Below, one piece after another: positions 44,671-54,534 of a stretch of 64,000 bases of DNA (its first letter is position 1; the number at the start of each line of letters is the position of its first letter). The stretch comes from Marinomonas transparens (GTDB lineage Bacteria; Pseudomonadota; Gammaproteobacteria; Pseudomonadales; Marinomonadaceae): contig NZ_JAEMNX010000015.1 in the NCBI RefSeq assembly GCF_016463975.1, forward strand, positions 1 to 64,000. Reading direction: 5' to 3'. The position numbers were made by a program, and so were the translations under genes. Below the pieces are notes generated by a model. The model was given only the letters and a program-made list of their open reading frames with translations, did no database searches and was not told where the DNA came from.

Positions 44671-45243
44671 TTACTGTTCTTCAGGTCTATCTACTAGACT
44701 TAGGGTCAAGTCACCTAATTTGTGCACTTCAAAATTATTGGCTTTGTATTCGTCGTAATCAAATGCTTCCATCTCATCCACAGCAATTTTATGATATTCA
44801 TAAAAGTCCGGCCACCATTCATGGTCATCGCCAAATTTTGTGCTCAAGAATGCATCAACAGCGGCCTTACCCATTTCTGGCGCGACATACCAAGCTCCCA
44901 GAGACAACACGTTAACATCATTACCAATCACACAACGACGGGCAGCAGGAACACTTTCCACCACGCCACAACGCACACCTGGACACTTAGCCGCAGCTAA
45001 ATGAACGCCCATACCAGTACCACAGAAAATAATCGCACGCTCGAACTCTTTTTCAGTGATCTTTGAGCCTGCACGTAAACCAATGCGATGGAACATTTCC
45101 ACATCTGGATCATCGGGGTCTTTCACACCAATGTCTGTTACTTCCCAACCTTTGCTTTCCAAATACTTAACAATAACTTCTTTAAGCGGAAAACCAGCCC
45201 AATCAGCGGCAACTAAAATCTTTTTGTCTTTTATTAATTTCAT
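44671..45243 (-). CDS. RpiB/LacA/LacB-family sugar phosphate isomerase
   Basis: A 190-residue isomerase of the RpiB/LacAB family, which interconverts aldose and ketose phosphates. MKLIKDKKILVAADWAG is the typical opening; the ATG at 45243 has GGAG eight bases upstream, so the longer in-frame start is not used. The active-site CGTGMG loop contains Cys74, and the RRCVIGNDVNVLSLGA segment (about 124-138) is normal. The C-terminus is longer than in ribose-5-phosphate isomerase B, like the pentose/erythrose-type relatives. It lies at the end of the sugar ABC operon. Confidence 0.8.
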   Translation of the reverse strand: MKLIKDKKILVAADWAGFPLKEVIVKYLESKGWEVTDIGVKDPDDPDVEMFHRIGLRAGSKITEKEFERAIIFCGTGMGVHLAAAKCPGVRCGVVESVPAARRCVIGNDVNVLSLGAWYVAPEMGKAAVDAFLSTKFGDDHEWWPDFYEYHKIAVDEMEAFDYDEYKANNFEVHKLGDLTLSLVDRPEEQ

Positions 45244-45380
45244 TTTTATTCTCCAAAGGACACTCAAAAGTGATAAAAATTTAGGCAGTTGCTTCTTGCC
45301 TTATTGTTTTTATTTAATAAACCTCTCTGCTTTTCTTTTTCATTTTTATGAATCATTTTACTCATGGCTTAACCTATAAA

Positions 45381-46442
45381 TTAAGATGCCAATTTTTGAG
45401 AACTAATGGCCGCTTTATATTGCAACTTGTTTTGCATCTGATCGATGATCACCGCCACAATAATCACCAAACCTTTAATCACCATCTGCCAAAATTCACT
45501 GACTCCCATCATCACCAAACCATCGGCTAAAATGCCTATTACAAAGGCGCCAATCAGCGTGCCAGATATGGTGCCTCGCCCCCCCGCTAAGGAAGTACCG
45601 CCCAACACCACAGCCGCTATGGCATTCATTTCAAAAGCCGTCCCTGTCGCGGGATGACTCGCAACAAGTTGCGACGTAACCACTAATCCCGCTACCCCAG
45701 CGCATAATCCCGCAATGGTATACACCCAAACTTTGACATTATTCACCTTAATGCCCGAAAGCTCTGCGGCTTTTTCATTGTCTCCTATGGCATAGACATG
45801 GCGACCAAAAGGCAATTTTTTAGCAATATAGGCAATAATGCCAGCCATGATGAACATCAACCAAATGGCGATTGGTAAGCCAAGGAAGTGCCCCGCTCCA
45901 ATAATGTCAAAGCCGGTATTGCCTAATTCTGGGTTGCCCTGTAACGCCGGAAAGGTTTCACCACCCGACAACAGCATAGCCGCACCACGAATGATATACA
46001 TGGTGCCCAACGTACAAATAAAGGGCGCCACGTTATAGCGGGTAATAATCAGTCCGTTTAACGCGCCAATCAATCCGCCAATAATAATGACGACGGGCAC
46101 CACCACCCAAACACTAGGAAATATCGCTATACCTAATGGCGCAATAACCAGTCCTTTGGAGATTAAATACCCAGCGACCATGCCACAAAAACCCAAGGTC
46201 GCACCAATCGACAAATCAATGCCCGCGGTAATGATGACAAAGGTAATACCCAGCGCGAGAAAGGCATTAATCGAGATGTGTTTAATCATAATAATCACAC
46301 TGGTTGGCGCTAAAAAACCATCCACGGTGAAAGAGAAAAAACCCAGTATGATAAATAACGCAATAAAGGTGCGCAGTTTTAATAAGATCAAACCAATATT
46401 ATTGGCATTGTATGAGACTTTTTTATTATTCATGTTCATCAT
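45381..46442 (-). CDS. Ribose-type ABC transporter permease
   Basis: A 353-residue RbsC-like permease with about ten hydrophobic helices. GIDLSIGATLGF (about 90-101) and the cytoplasmic coupling-loop region GGTSLAGGRGTISGT (about 291-305) are conserved. It forms the membrane pore of the sugar importer with the ATPase, whose stop codon overlaps its ATG by one base. Gene order SBP-DUF2291-ATPase-permease. Confidence 0.85.
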   Translation of the reverse strand: MMNMNNKKVSYNANNIGLILLKLRTFIALFIILGFFSFTVDGFLAPTSVIIMIKHISINAFLALGITFVIITAGIDLSIGATLGFCGMVAGYLISKGLVIAPLGIAIFPSVWVVVPVVIIIGGLIGALNGLIITRYNVAPFICTLGTMYIIRGAAMLLSGGETFPALQGNPELGNTGFDIIGAGHFLGLPIAIWLMFIMAGIIAYIAKKLPFGRHVYAIGDNEKAAELSGIKVNNVKVWVYTIAGLCAGVAGLVVTSQLVASHPATGTAFEMNAIAAVVLGGTSLAGGRGTISGTLIGAFVIGILADGLVMMGVSEFWQMVIKGLVIIVAVIIDQMQNKLQYKAAISSQKLAS

Positions 46443-47962
46443 TAAAATCCTTGAGCACTGGCAAAAACCAAACTTGATTCATCCGCTTCACTTCGCAACA
46501 CGTCTGCCGTCATCTTGCCGTTGGACATGACTAAAATTCGGTCAGAAACCGCCATAATTTCTTTTAAGTCGGACGTCGAAAATAAGATACCAATACCTTG
46601 TTCTGACAACTTCACCATCATTTCAAATACATCACCTTTCGCGCCGACATCGATCCCCCGTGTTGGCTCATCAAGCAACAGCACTTTCGGGCCCGTTAAT
46701 AAGGACCGGCCAATCACCACTTTTTGCTGATTACCACCGCTTAGTGCCTGTATTTCGACCTGTGGAGAAGACACCTTGATAGAGAGCTCATTAATGGCTT
46801 GCGCGACAGATTCTTTTTCTTCACTTTCCGCGATGACAAACCCCTTAAGCCGTTTCCATAAACTCGACATGGTCAGATTATTTGACACCGAGCTGATCGG
46901 AAAAATACCTGTTTTTTTTCTATCTTCGGGCACCATACCTATGCCCATTTTGATGCGCTCTGGTGTGCTGGTTTTGCCACTGATGATGTTATCGCTTAGG
47001 GAAAACTCACCCGTGTAAGTCGCCTTCCCCAATAAACACTCAAACAACTCCGTTCTGCCTGCCCCCATCAAACCGTAGATGCCGACCACCTCACCAGCTC
47101 TAAGCGAAAAAGACACATCATCAACCACTTTGACTTCGGCTTCATTTATCTGCGTAATGCCTTTTGCTTGTAACACCACATCACCAAAAGACCGGTCAGG
47201 CTTTAAAAAATTGGTGACTGGTTCACTGCCGAGCATTTCCCTGACAATCCAAGCCACATCGATGTCTTCAACCAAGGCCTCGGATTGAAATTTTCCGTCT
47301 CTTAAAATTGTAATGTACTGACCAATTTCCATCAGTTCTTCTAGACGGTGAGAAATATAAACAATGGATACTCCTTGCTCCGTCAAATCATTAATCACAT
47401 CAAATAAAATCTTCACCTCTTTTTTACTCAATGCCGAGGTAGGTTCATCTAATATCAAGATATCCACATTGCCGACCAAGGATTTGGCAATTTCAACCAA
47501 CTGTTTTTGGCCGACTTTTAAATTGGCGACCAGCTCGGTGGGGTCAATGTCTTGTTTAAGGCGAGCCATGGCTTCTTTGGTTATTTGGTTTTGGCTCTGG
47601 TTATCAATCGGTGCTAAGCCAGTTTGCTTTTCTCTACCAAGAAAAATGTTTTCGGCGACCGTTAGGTTTTCAGATAAATTCAGCTCTTGGTGAACCATGC
47701 CAATGCCACACTGCGCGGCAAATCGTGGGCTGGTAATATTAATCGCTTCGCCCTTTAGATAAAGCTGACCTTCTGACGGCTGCTGAACACCAGAAATAAT
47801 CTTCATTAGAGTCGACTTGCCGGCACCATTTTCACCAATGATGACGTTGACCGCCCCGCGATAAACCTGGTAATCAACCTGATCTAAGGCTTTGGTGCCG
47901 GGAAATACCATGGAGATATTTTCCGCCTTCAGGATGACGTCTTCATTTTCTACCGCCATCAC
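46442..47962 (-). CDS. Sugar ABC transporter ATPase (RbsA type)
   Basis: A 506-residue tandem ABC ATPase. The first Walker A is GENGAGKST (43-51); the second ABC unit has LMGAGRTEL in place of a full Walker A and a good LSGGNQQKV signature, the usual asymmetry of RbsA/MglA proteins. It energises import of a monosaccharide. It overlaps the DUF2291 gene by four bases and the permease gene by one. Confidence 0.9.
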   Translation of the reverse strand: MMAVENEDVILKAENISMVFPGTKALDQVDYQVYRGAVNVIIGENGAGKSTLMKIISGVQQPSEGQLYLKGEAINITSPRFAAQCGIGMVHQELNLSENLTVAENIFLGREKQTGLAPIDNQSQNQITKEAMARLKQDIDPTELVANLKVGQKQLVEIAKSLVGNVDILILDEPTSALSKKEVKILFDVINDLTEQGVSIVYISHRLEELMEIGQYITILRDGKFQSEALVEDIDVAWIVREMLGSEPVTNFLKPDRSFGDVVLQAKGITQINEAEVKVVDDVSFSLRAGEVVGIYGLMGAGRTELFECLLGKATYTGEFSLSDNIISGKTSTPERIKMGIGMVPEDRKKTGIFPISSVSNNLTMSSLWKRLKGFVIAESEEKESVAQAINELSIKVSSPQVEIQALSGGNQQKVVIGRSLLTGPKVLLLDEPTRGIDVGAKGDVFEMMVKLSEQGIGILFSTSDLKEIMAVSDRILVMSNGKMTADVLRSEADESSLVFASAQGF

Positions 47963-48594
47963 AAGCCCTCCTTTTTAATCTCTAAAGGAACGGCGTGAGT
48001 CACCTTATTTGACGTAATAGTCACCGCGGCTAAGACATCGACGGTTTCCCCCACCCAACTAGCATCGGGCTGAGTAATTTGACGAATGGATTGTTTATTC
48101 AGCGCTTTTGATAAGCGTGCAAATTGAATTTGGTTTTTAAACTGATCAAAAGAAAGAAACGACATGGCATCTCGAATCGAATTTCCTTTAATAATAGAAC
48201 CCACTTGCAGGGCAATTTGATAGCCAGAACTTTCGACAATCAGCGATTTTTTTAGCTTTGACTCATCCAGCTTTAACACCACACCTTGAAACCGTACAAA
48301 GCTCACTAGCTTGGCATTTTCTACTACTGTTGATAATTCAACCGCTTTATCACGGGCATCCTGTTTAACGGACGGCCAGATTTTTTCAGTAATGGCCTCA
48401 GGTGTCATATTTTTAAATAATGCCGCATCCGCCGCCGACATAGGAATAATAGGCTTGCCGTTTTCATCCAAGTCAACAACGTGGCAAGCCGTTAGGCTGG
48501 CAAACACCACGCTCAGCAAAATAGTTTTGAGCAGGCGTGTGTTTAGCTGACATAGGTTTAGCTGACAGACTTTTGAAACAAAACTCTTATACAT
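47959..48594 (-). CDS. DUF2291-family lipoprotein in sugar ABC operon
   Basis: A 211-residue protein with a signal/lipobox region (FASLTAC, Cys about 37), so probably anchored in the periplasm. The DUF2291 body (about 50-205) has no known catalytic site. It is repeatedly found beside ribose-type ABC systems and split transketolases, which suggests a role in import or substrate sensing; no function has been shown. The opening residues carry a short Q-L-N repeat not typical of signal peptides. It overlaps the ATPase gene by four bases. Confidence 0.75.
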   Translation of the reverse strand: MYKSFVSKVCQLNLCQLNTRLLKTILLSVVFASLTACHVVDLDENGKPIIPMSAADAALFKNMTPEAITEKIWPSVKQDARDKAVELSTVVENAKLVSFVRFQGVVLKLDESKLKKSLIVESSGYQIALQVGSIIKGNSIRDAMSFLSFDQFKNQIQFARLSKALNKQSIRQITQPDASWVGETVDVLAAVTITSNKVTHAVPLEIKKEGL

Positions 48595-48635
48595 TATCTA
48601 CATCCTTTAACACAGATAATTTCCAAGCATTAAAA

Positions 48636-48668
48636 GAAGGCAAAAGCCACAACTTAGCCTTTGCCTTC
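48636..48668 (-). terminator. Intercistronic hairpin between SBP and DUF2291 genes
   Basis: GAAGGCAAAAG pairs with the inverted CTTTGCCTTC side (one mismatch). Such structures often leave the binding-protein message more abundant than the downstream genes. Confidence 0.5.
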
Positions 48669-48677
48669 AGAAGGACA

Positions 48678-49961
<1,284 letters not shown>

Positions 49962-51479
49962 TTATTGGGCCAAGCGACACTTCTTAACGGCCAAAGCCCA
50001 CTGCGCATAACGAGCTTGCCAGTAGGCTTGCTTCTCTTGTCTGGGGGTAAACAGGGTGGCCTGACCTTCTAATTGCGCCAGCTCTTCTGTCGTTTGCCAC
50101 CAACCAATCGCAAGACCGGCAAGATAACCCGCTCCCATAGCCGATACTTCAGCCACATCACCACGTCGAATAGTAACGCCCAATAAGTCAGCTTGCGCCT
50201 GCATAAGCCAATCGTTGAGCGTAGGACCACCATCGACACTTAGGTATTCAATCTTCTCGGGCAACTCTTCTGCGATCACATGAAACACATCCGCCACCTG
50301 AAAAAGTACCGATTCAAAAGCAGAACGCGCCATATCCGCTCGTTCAGTGGCGCTTTTTAATCCGCAAAAAATCCCCGTTGCCTCCAGATCCCAATAGGGT
50401 GCACCCAGCCCAGATAAAGCTGGTACAAAAAAAACCGACTGGTCCGCGCTTGCCTGCGCGGCAAGCTCACACATGGCCTCCATGTCCTCAACACCGAGCA
50501 TGCGTCGCACCCAATCTATCGCGGATCCAGTATGGGTGATATTGCCTTCCAGCCCATAAAATAGCGTCGCATCGTCCCATGCAATCGTGGTACTGATCTC
50601 ACTGCGAATAGTGGGTAATTTTGGCATCGCCGCCATCACTGAGCTGCCTGTGCCATAGGTCGCTTTCACCACGCCCTTTTGATAACCACCATGGCCATAC
50701 AAAGCCGCATGGGAATCACCAATTTGTGAGGCAATAGGAATGCCTGACTTAAGCACTCCAAACTCACGACTCAACCCCACCACATGGGAAGAAGGCACCA
50801 CGTCAGGTAAGGTCGCGGCAGAAATGCCTAATCGATCTAAAATAGCCGTGTCCCAAACTTGCTCATCAATGTTAAACAACTGAGTGCGAGACGCGTTCGA
50901 CGCATCGGTAATAAAGACATTGTTGGTCATGTTCCAGACCATCCAAGAATTAATGGTGCCCACGCAAATTTCCCCTCGCTCTGCTCGGGCATGACCATCA
51001 GGAATCTGCTGTAACGCCATGGAAACTTTTGTGGCTGGAAACATGGGGTCTAGGGTCAAACCTGTCGATTTCTGCACGTAACGACTAAAGGCATCATCTT
51101 TACGCAAGGTTTCACACAAGGACTCGGAACGGCGGCACTGCCAGCTCATCACCTGAGTCAGAGGTTTGCCAGTACTGCGTTCCCACAACACCACAGACTC
51201 CCGCTGATTACTGATGGCTACCGCTTCAATCGCCACTTCGTTAGAGCCTTCAGCTGAATCAATAGAGCCTTCAGCGCAAACAACAGAGCCCACCGCCAAA
51301 GCAATCGAATCTTTCATCTTCTCAATCATTTCTAGGGGGTCTTGTTCCACCAAACCGGCAGAAGGGAAGCTTATCGATAAAGGCACAGAGCCCTTACCAA
51401 TCACATTCCCCTGCTGATCCAGCAGCAATGACTTCACATTCGTCGTGCCTTCATCTATGGCTAAAATTACCTTACGCAT
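49962..51479 (-). CDS. FGGY-family carbohydrate kinase
   Basis: A 505-residue FGGY kinase. The phosphate-1 loop IDEGTTNVKSLL (about 7-18) and a second ATP segment TYGTGSSVM (about 266-274) are present. It resembles glycerol/xylulose/apulose-type kinases and would phosphorylate the imported or isomerised sugar. Residues about 71-84 contain a seven-residue tandem repeat (AEGSxDS, AEGSNEV), arising from a 21-base duplication in the gene. Its tail matches the pseudogene at 44512, showing there was once a paralogue. Pathway role is inferred from the split transketolase upstream. Confidence 0.8.
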   Translation of the reverse strand: MRKVILAIDEGTTNVKSLLLDQQGNVIGKGSVPLSISFPSAGLVEQDPLEMIEKMKDSIALAVGSVVCAEGSIDSAEGSNEVAIEAVAISNQRESVVLWERSTGKPLTQVMSWQCRRSESLCETLRKDDAFSRYVQKSTGLTLDPMFPATKVSMALQQIPDGHARAERGEICVGTINSWMVWNMTNNVFITDASNASRTQLFNIDEQVWDTAILDRLGISAATLPDVVPSSHVVGLSREFGVLKSGIPIASQIGDSHAALYGHGGYQKGVVKATYGTGSSVMAAMPKLPTIRSEISTTIAWDDATLFYGLEGNITHTGSAIDWVRRMLGVEDMEAMCELAAQASADQSVFFVPALSGLGAPYWDLEATGIFCGLKSATERADMARSAFESVLFQVADVFHVIAEELPEKIEYLSVDGGPTLNDWLMQAQADLLGVTIRRGDVAEVSAMGAGYLAGLAIGWWQTTEELAQLEGQATLFTPRQEKQAYWQARYAQWALAVKKCRLAQ

Positions 51480-51553
51480 TCACCGCCTCACTCTTTACCC
51501 TATGCACTCTGTACTCTATGCACTATGTTCAATCTTCAATGCTCGCCAACGAT

Positions 51554-52498
51554 TCAATGTTCGCTCACTAGCCGTTGGCAGACAGCAACAATACCTGCGC
51601 TGTCGATAGAAAGCATTTTACGGGTATAGGGGCGGTCTCCAGCGGCGGCATAATCCCCGTCTTTGACCCCTAAACGCACCAACTTACCGCCGATGCCCTG
51701 CTCTGATATCACTTCTGCCACAAGACTGCCCAGTCCACCATTCACATTGTGCTCTTCTACCGTAACGACATGCTTTGATTGACCCAACATGTGAGCAAGT
51801 GCATCTCGGTTAAGAGGACGAATAGAGGACACATTCACCACAGACACCTCGATGCCCTGAGCTTTCAAAGTATTCGCTGCGGCCACCGCTTCATGCACCA
51901 CGGAACCCAACGCACAAACCACCACCTGTTTGCCCTGACGAAGCAAAACGGGTTCACCTGGGACAAATTGATAATTTTCATCATGCAATTCAGGCAAGGC
52001 CTTACCGTCCATTCGAATATAGACAGGGCCCTCATGGGTTATCGCATAGTCAATAATTTGCTTACATTCACGGGGACAACCGGGAGCAAAGATTTGAATG
52101 TTACCGAAGCCACGCATAATACTAATATCATCAATAGAATGATGAGTACTGGCCAGCGGGCCATAACTGGCACCTGAATTCAGGCCAAACAACTTCACAT
52201 TGGTATTGTTATAACAAACATCCACCTTCACCTGTTCGTTACTGCGGGAAATCAAAAACGGTGCCGCATTACAGGTCACAGCAACTTTGCCCCCAAGCGC
52301 TAAGCCAGCCGCTGTACCAACCATCACCTGCTCCGCAATACCAACATTCACCAAGCGATCCGGAAAGGCCTCAGTAAAGGGTTTGATTTTCGATGTCGAC
52401 GTTGAATCCGCCACCACAGGAACCAAATCTACCCCTTTGTTCACCGCATCGATAAAACACTGCACCATGACAGTGGCAAAATGTTCACTGTTAGACAT
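51554..52498 (-). CDS. Transketolase, C-terminal subunit
   Basis: A 314-residue split-transketolase C-terminal part (pyrimidine-binding and regulatory domains), with DRLVNVGIAEQ (about 48-58) carrying the Glu that activates thiamine diphosphate. It pairs with the N-terminal subunit encoded just upstream, overlapping by eight bases. Split transketolases in sugar-import operons include the apulose-4-phosphate transketolase (AptA/B type); that assignment here is suggested by context only. Confidence 0.85.
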   Translation of the reverse strand: MSNSEHFATVMVQCFIDAVNKGVDLVPVVADSTSTSKIKPFTEAFPDRLVNVGIAEQVMVGTAAGLALGGKVAVTCNAAPFLISRSNEQVKVDVCYNNTNVKLFGLNSGASYGPLASTHHSIDDISIMRGFGNIQIFAPGCPRECKQIIDYAITHEGPVYIRMDGKALPELHDENYQFVPGEPVLLRQGKQVVVCALGSVVHEAVAAANTLKAQGIEVSVVNVSSIRPLNRDALAHMLGQSKHVVTVEEHNVNGGLGSLVAEVISEQGIGGKLVRLGVKDGDYAAAGDRPYTRKMLSIDSAGIVAVCQRLVSEH

Positions 52499-53321
52499 CC
52501 GCTAGCTCCTTTAATGCAAGTTCCACTTCTTCACCTTTTGGTACCCTATGGTGCCACTCAGGACGACCCGCAATAAAAGACACCCCAGCCCCTTTGGTGG
52601 TATTGGCAATCACCACATTGGGCTGACCTTGCGCTTTAAGTCCTTCTAAGGTTTCCACTATGGACGCGACATTATTGCCATCACATTGAGCGACATGAAA
52701 ACCAAATGCCTGCCATTTTTTGTCCAGTGGATCGGTTCTCATAATCGATTCCGTTGTCCCTGCCAGTTGCAGCTTGTTCTTATCATTAATCACAATAAGA
52801 TTATCCAGCTTATAATGGGCCGCTACTAAAGCCGCTTCCCAATTACTGCCTTCGGCTAATTCGCCATCACCGGTTAACACATACACTTTTCTCGGACTGC
52901 CATCGCGCTTCGCTGCCAAGGCCAAGCCGACCGCAACAGGCAGACCATGGCCCAACGCACCGGTATTTAATTCCACCCCGGGGGTCTTTTGGCGTACCGG
53001 ATGACCGGGTAATTTAGAATCGTTGTGTTGATAAGTCGGCAACCAGTCTTCTGGAAAATAGCCCGCCTCAGCTAGGCAACAGTAATAACCACCCGCCGCA
53101 TGACCTTTAGATTGAATATAAATATCACGAGTATCATCCGTCACCCGATCAGGAGCGCAATTTAACAGTCGAAAATACAAAGACGTGACAATTTCTACTT
53201 GCGAAAGATCCGCGCCCGTATGGCCGCCAGCAGGACTGTCCGCATTTAACCTGATTATTTTTCGCCTAATCGAGCGAGCCTTATTTTCCAGCCCCTCAAT
53301 ATCAAGTTGAAAAGGGTTCAT
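52491..53321 (-). CDS. Transketolase, N-terminal (TPP-binding) subunit
   Basis: A 276-residue TPP-binding half of a split transketolase. The TPP/Mg motif GDGELAEGSNWEA, ending in INDKNK, is intact (about residues 151-180). The ATG at 53321 with GGAG five bases ahead is preferred over the upstream in-frame start at 53345. First functional gene of the leftward unit TK-N, TK-C, kinase; a broken permease gene precedes it. Reaction: transfer of a two-carbon unit between sugar phosphates; the exact substrates are unknown. Confidence 0.85.
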   Translation of the reverse strand: MNPFQLDIEGLENKARSIRRKIIRLNADSPAGGHTGADLSQVEIVTSLYFRLLNCAPDRVTDDTRDIYIQSKGHAAGGYYCCLAEAGYFPEDWLPTYQHNDSKLPGHPVRQKTPGVELNTGALGHGLPVAVGLALAAKRDGSPRKVYVLTGDGELAEGSNWEAALVAAHYKLDNLIVINDKNKLQLAGTTESIMRTDPLDKKWQAFGFHVAQCDGNNVASIVETLEGLKAQGQPNVVIANTTKGAGVSFIAGRPEWHHRVPKGEEVELALKELADV

Positions 53322-53345
53322 AAATTCTCCTATTAAATCAAACAA

Positions 53346-53778
53346 ATACCATTCTTGGATTTATTTTCCTATTTGAATATTTATTCCTGTCAGACAAAAA
53401 AACGACAAACCGCGTGCCACAGACATCATGGCTAACGTCGCAACAAAGGCTGGCACACAAAAAAGACAATCCTCTCCCAGACACCAGTCCAACTCCCCCC
53501 GAGGCAATCAAGCCAGCGGCTATCGCAGCTTCCATTAGTCAGCCCATCTCTTTCGCCAAATAACCCATCACCATGCCACACAGCGACAAGATAGAAGCAA
53601 CGGAAAGAATGCCTAACACGGTGATTTGATCAAGAACATTGACGACGCTTCGTAACGAGAAGAACGACTCTGTCGTAAAGAAAAGAAAAGCACAAAGCAG
53701 TAACAAGCCAACCAATGGGCCATTTACACCACTTAATGAGAACAACGCACCAAATTGGCTTCTCAGCATAGATATCAC
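53346..53778 (-). pseudogene. Decayed RbsC-type permease
   Basis: The leftward frame starts MLRSQFGALFSLSG then FFSLRSVVNVLDQITVLGILSVA, the N-terminus of a ribose-type permease, and then loses the canonical GGIDLSVG region, giving GMVMGYLAKEMG and a stop. Further on, in other frames, AGLIASGGVGL and VPAFVATLAMMSVARGL then GINIQIGK are recognisable permease segments before another stop. Internal deletions and frameshifts have destroyed it. It is the second permease in this locus; the intact one is at 45381. Confidence 0.8.
53376..53389. promoter_or_regulatory. Near-copy of the TGAATATTTATTCA site
   Basis: TGAATATTTATTCC matches the 14-mer at 13 of 14 positions and lies 55 bases upstream of the transketolase start, inside the permease remnant where it also encodes part of GINIQ. 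It may be an operator or chance coding similarity. Confidence 0.35.
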
Positions 53779-53819
53779 TCCAAGAAATCATCTTATAATT
53801 TTTATAATTCATTCTTAAA

Positions 53820-53833
53820 TGAATATTTATTCA
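53820..53833. promoter_or_regulatory. Operator-like site TGAATATTTATTCA
   Basis: Identical to the site at 49625-49638 and located about 42 bases upstream of the permease remnant start, in the promoter region of the transketolase/kinase unit. Shared identity across two operons suggests a common repressor. Confidence 0.6.
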
Positions 53834-53864
53834 TATTCGATTAATTATTCATTCGTGATATTAA

Positions 53865-54125
53865 TTAGACTCCCTCTCACTTGTCAAGCAATTAAAACAA
53901 CTCGAATGGAAAAAAGATGAAAGTGTCATTGTATGCGGTTCTATTAGACCACTGCAAAGAGGATCAACTTAGGTATTACAGAGCGCTTTAAAAGACGGTT
54001 ACCCTGTTGTCGTGGGTAGCATCGACACAAATTACGGCCCAACGCTAGAAAGATCACAAACTACTGCACATGATTGGGGTATGGCTTTAGATATAAATAC
54101 CAAGGACATATTCTTTATGCTGTAA
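53865..54125 (+). pseudogene. Broken rightward ORF of unknown family
   Basis: A coding-like frame reads VKQLKQLEWKKDESVIVCG then, after an in-frame TAG at 53970-53972, VLQSALKDGYPVVVGSIDTN and TTAHDWGMALDINT before a TAA at 54123. After that stop, the same frame continues with coding-like sequence (GNDGHEYRWRLND) to about 54219. Residue composition looks like genuine protein, but I cannot name the family. It probably represents a gene lost from the sugar locus. Confidence 0.4.
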
Positions 54126-54200
54126 AGAAGCATTTTCTACATGAAAACCGCAGGCAATGATGGTCACGAATATAGATGGCGGCTGAATGATGTCTTAAAA

Positions 54201-54231
54201 AAGCACTTAACCATCATCCAATTAGGTGCTT
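54201..54231. terminator. Hairpin between remnant and amphi-Trp gene
   Basis: AAGCACTTAA pairs with TTAGGTGCTT (one G-T pair) followed by TTTAC. It could end the GAK operon transcript on the other strand as well. Confidence 0.65.
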
Positions 54232-54261
54232 TTACGCTACGAAAACCCATTTTATCTCGTC

Positions 54262-54528
54262 TCAACTGCCTATTTTAGGCAGTTCTTTACTTAACTTCTT
54301 CGGGTGTTTTTCCCAGCGGATTTTAATATCCACCTGTTGGCGGTCATCTTCTTCCGAAGCACTGACTTTCAAATACAATAGCCCTTGTGGTTCTAAGGCA
54401 AGCGTGCCTTTGTCATCACTAAACTCCAACTTGCCCTTACCTAATCCTTTAGAAATGGACTTAAGCAAATCTTGAATATCAGAGGCATCTAATAGGGCTT
54501 CGTGTTTAAACTCGGTTTTCGATTTCAT
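54262..54528 (-). CDS. Amphi-Trp domain protein (GAK-system component)
   Basis: An 88-residue acidic protein of the amphi-Trp domain type: FKHEALLDASDIQDLLKSISKGLGKGKLEF, a beta segment around LALEPQGLLYLKVSA, and IKIRWEKH with the conserved Trp. The domain recurs in HprK-related kinase/ATP-grasp gene clusters of unknown function. It is the last gene of the leftward GAK operon, six bases after the phosphoesterase gene. Confidence 0.75.
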   Translation of the reverse strand: MKSKTEFKHEALLDASDIQDLLKSISKGLGKGKLEFSDDKGTLALEPQGLLYLKVSASEEDDRQQVDIKIRWEKHPKKLSKELPKIGS

Positions 54529-54534
54529 AATGAC

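Noticed and set aside
44601-44915. Rightward 104-codon ORF over the isomerase gene
   Set aside because: It is antisense to the isomerase gene and kinase remnant; the leftward frames have the real protein similarity.
51480-51553. Short degenerate repeats (CTATGCACT, CAATG-TCGC) between kinase and transketolase genes
   Set aside because: Only 74 bases, imperfect and probably slippage in an intercistronic spacer; no regulatory form recognised.
53338-53535. 65-codon leftward ORF as an independent protein
   Set aside because: Its sequence is a frameshifted piece of the broken permease.
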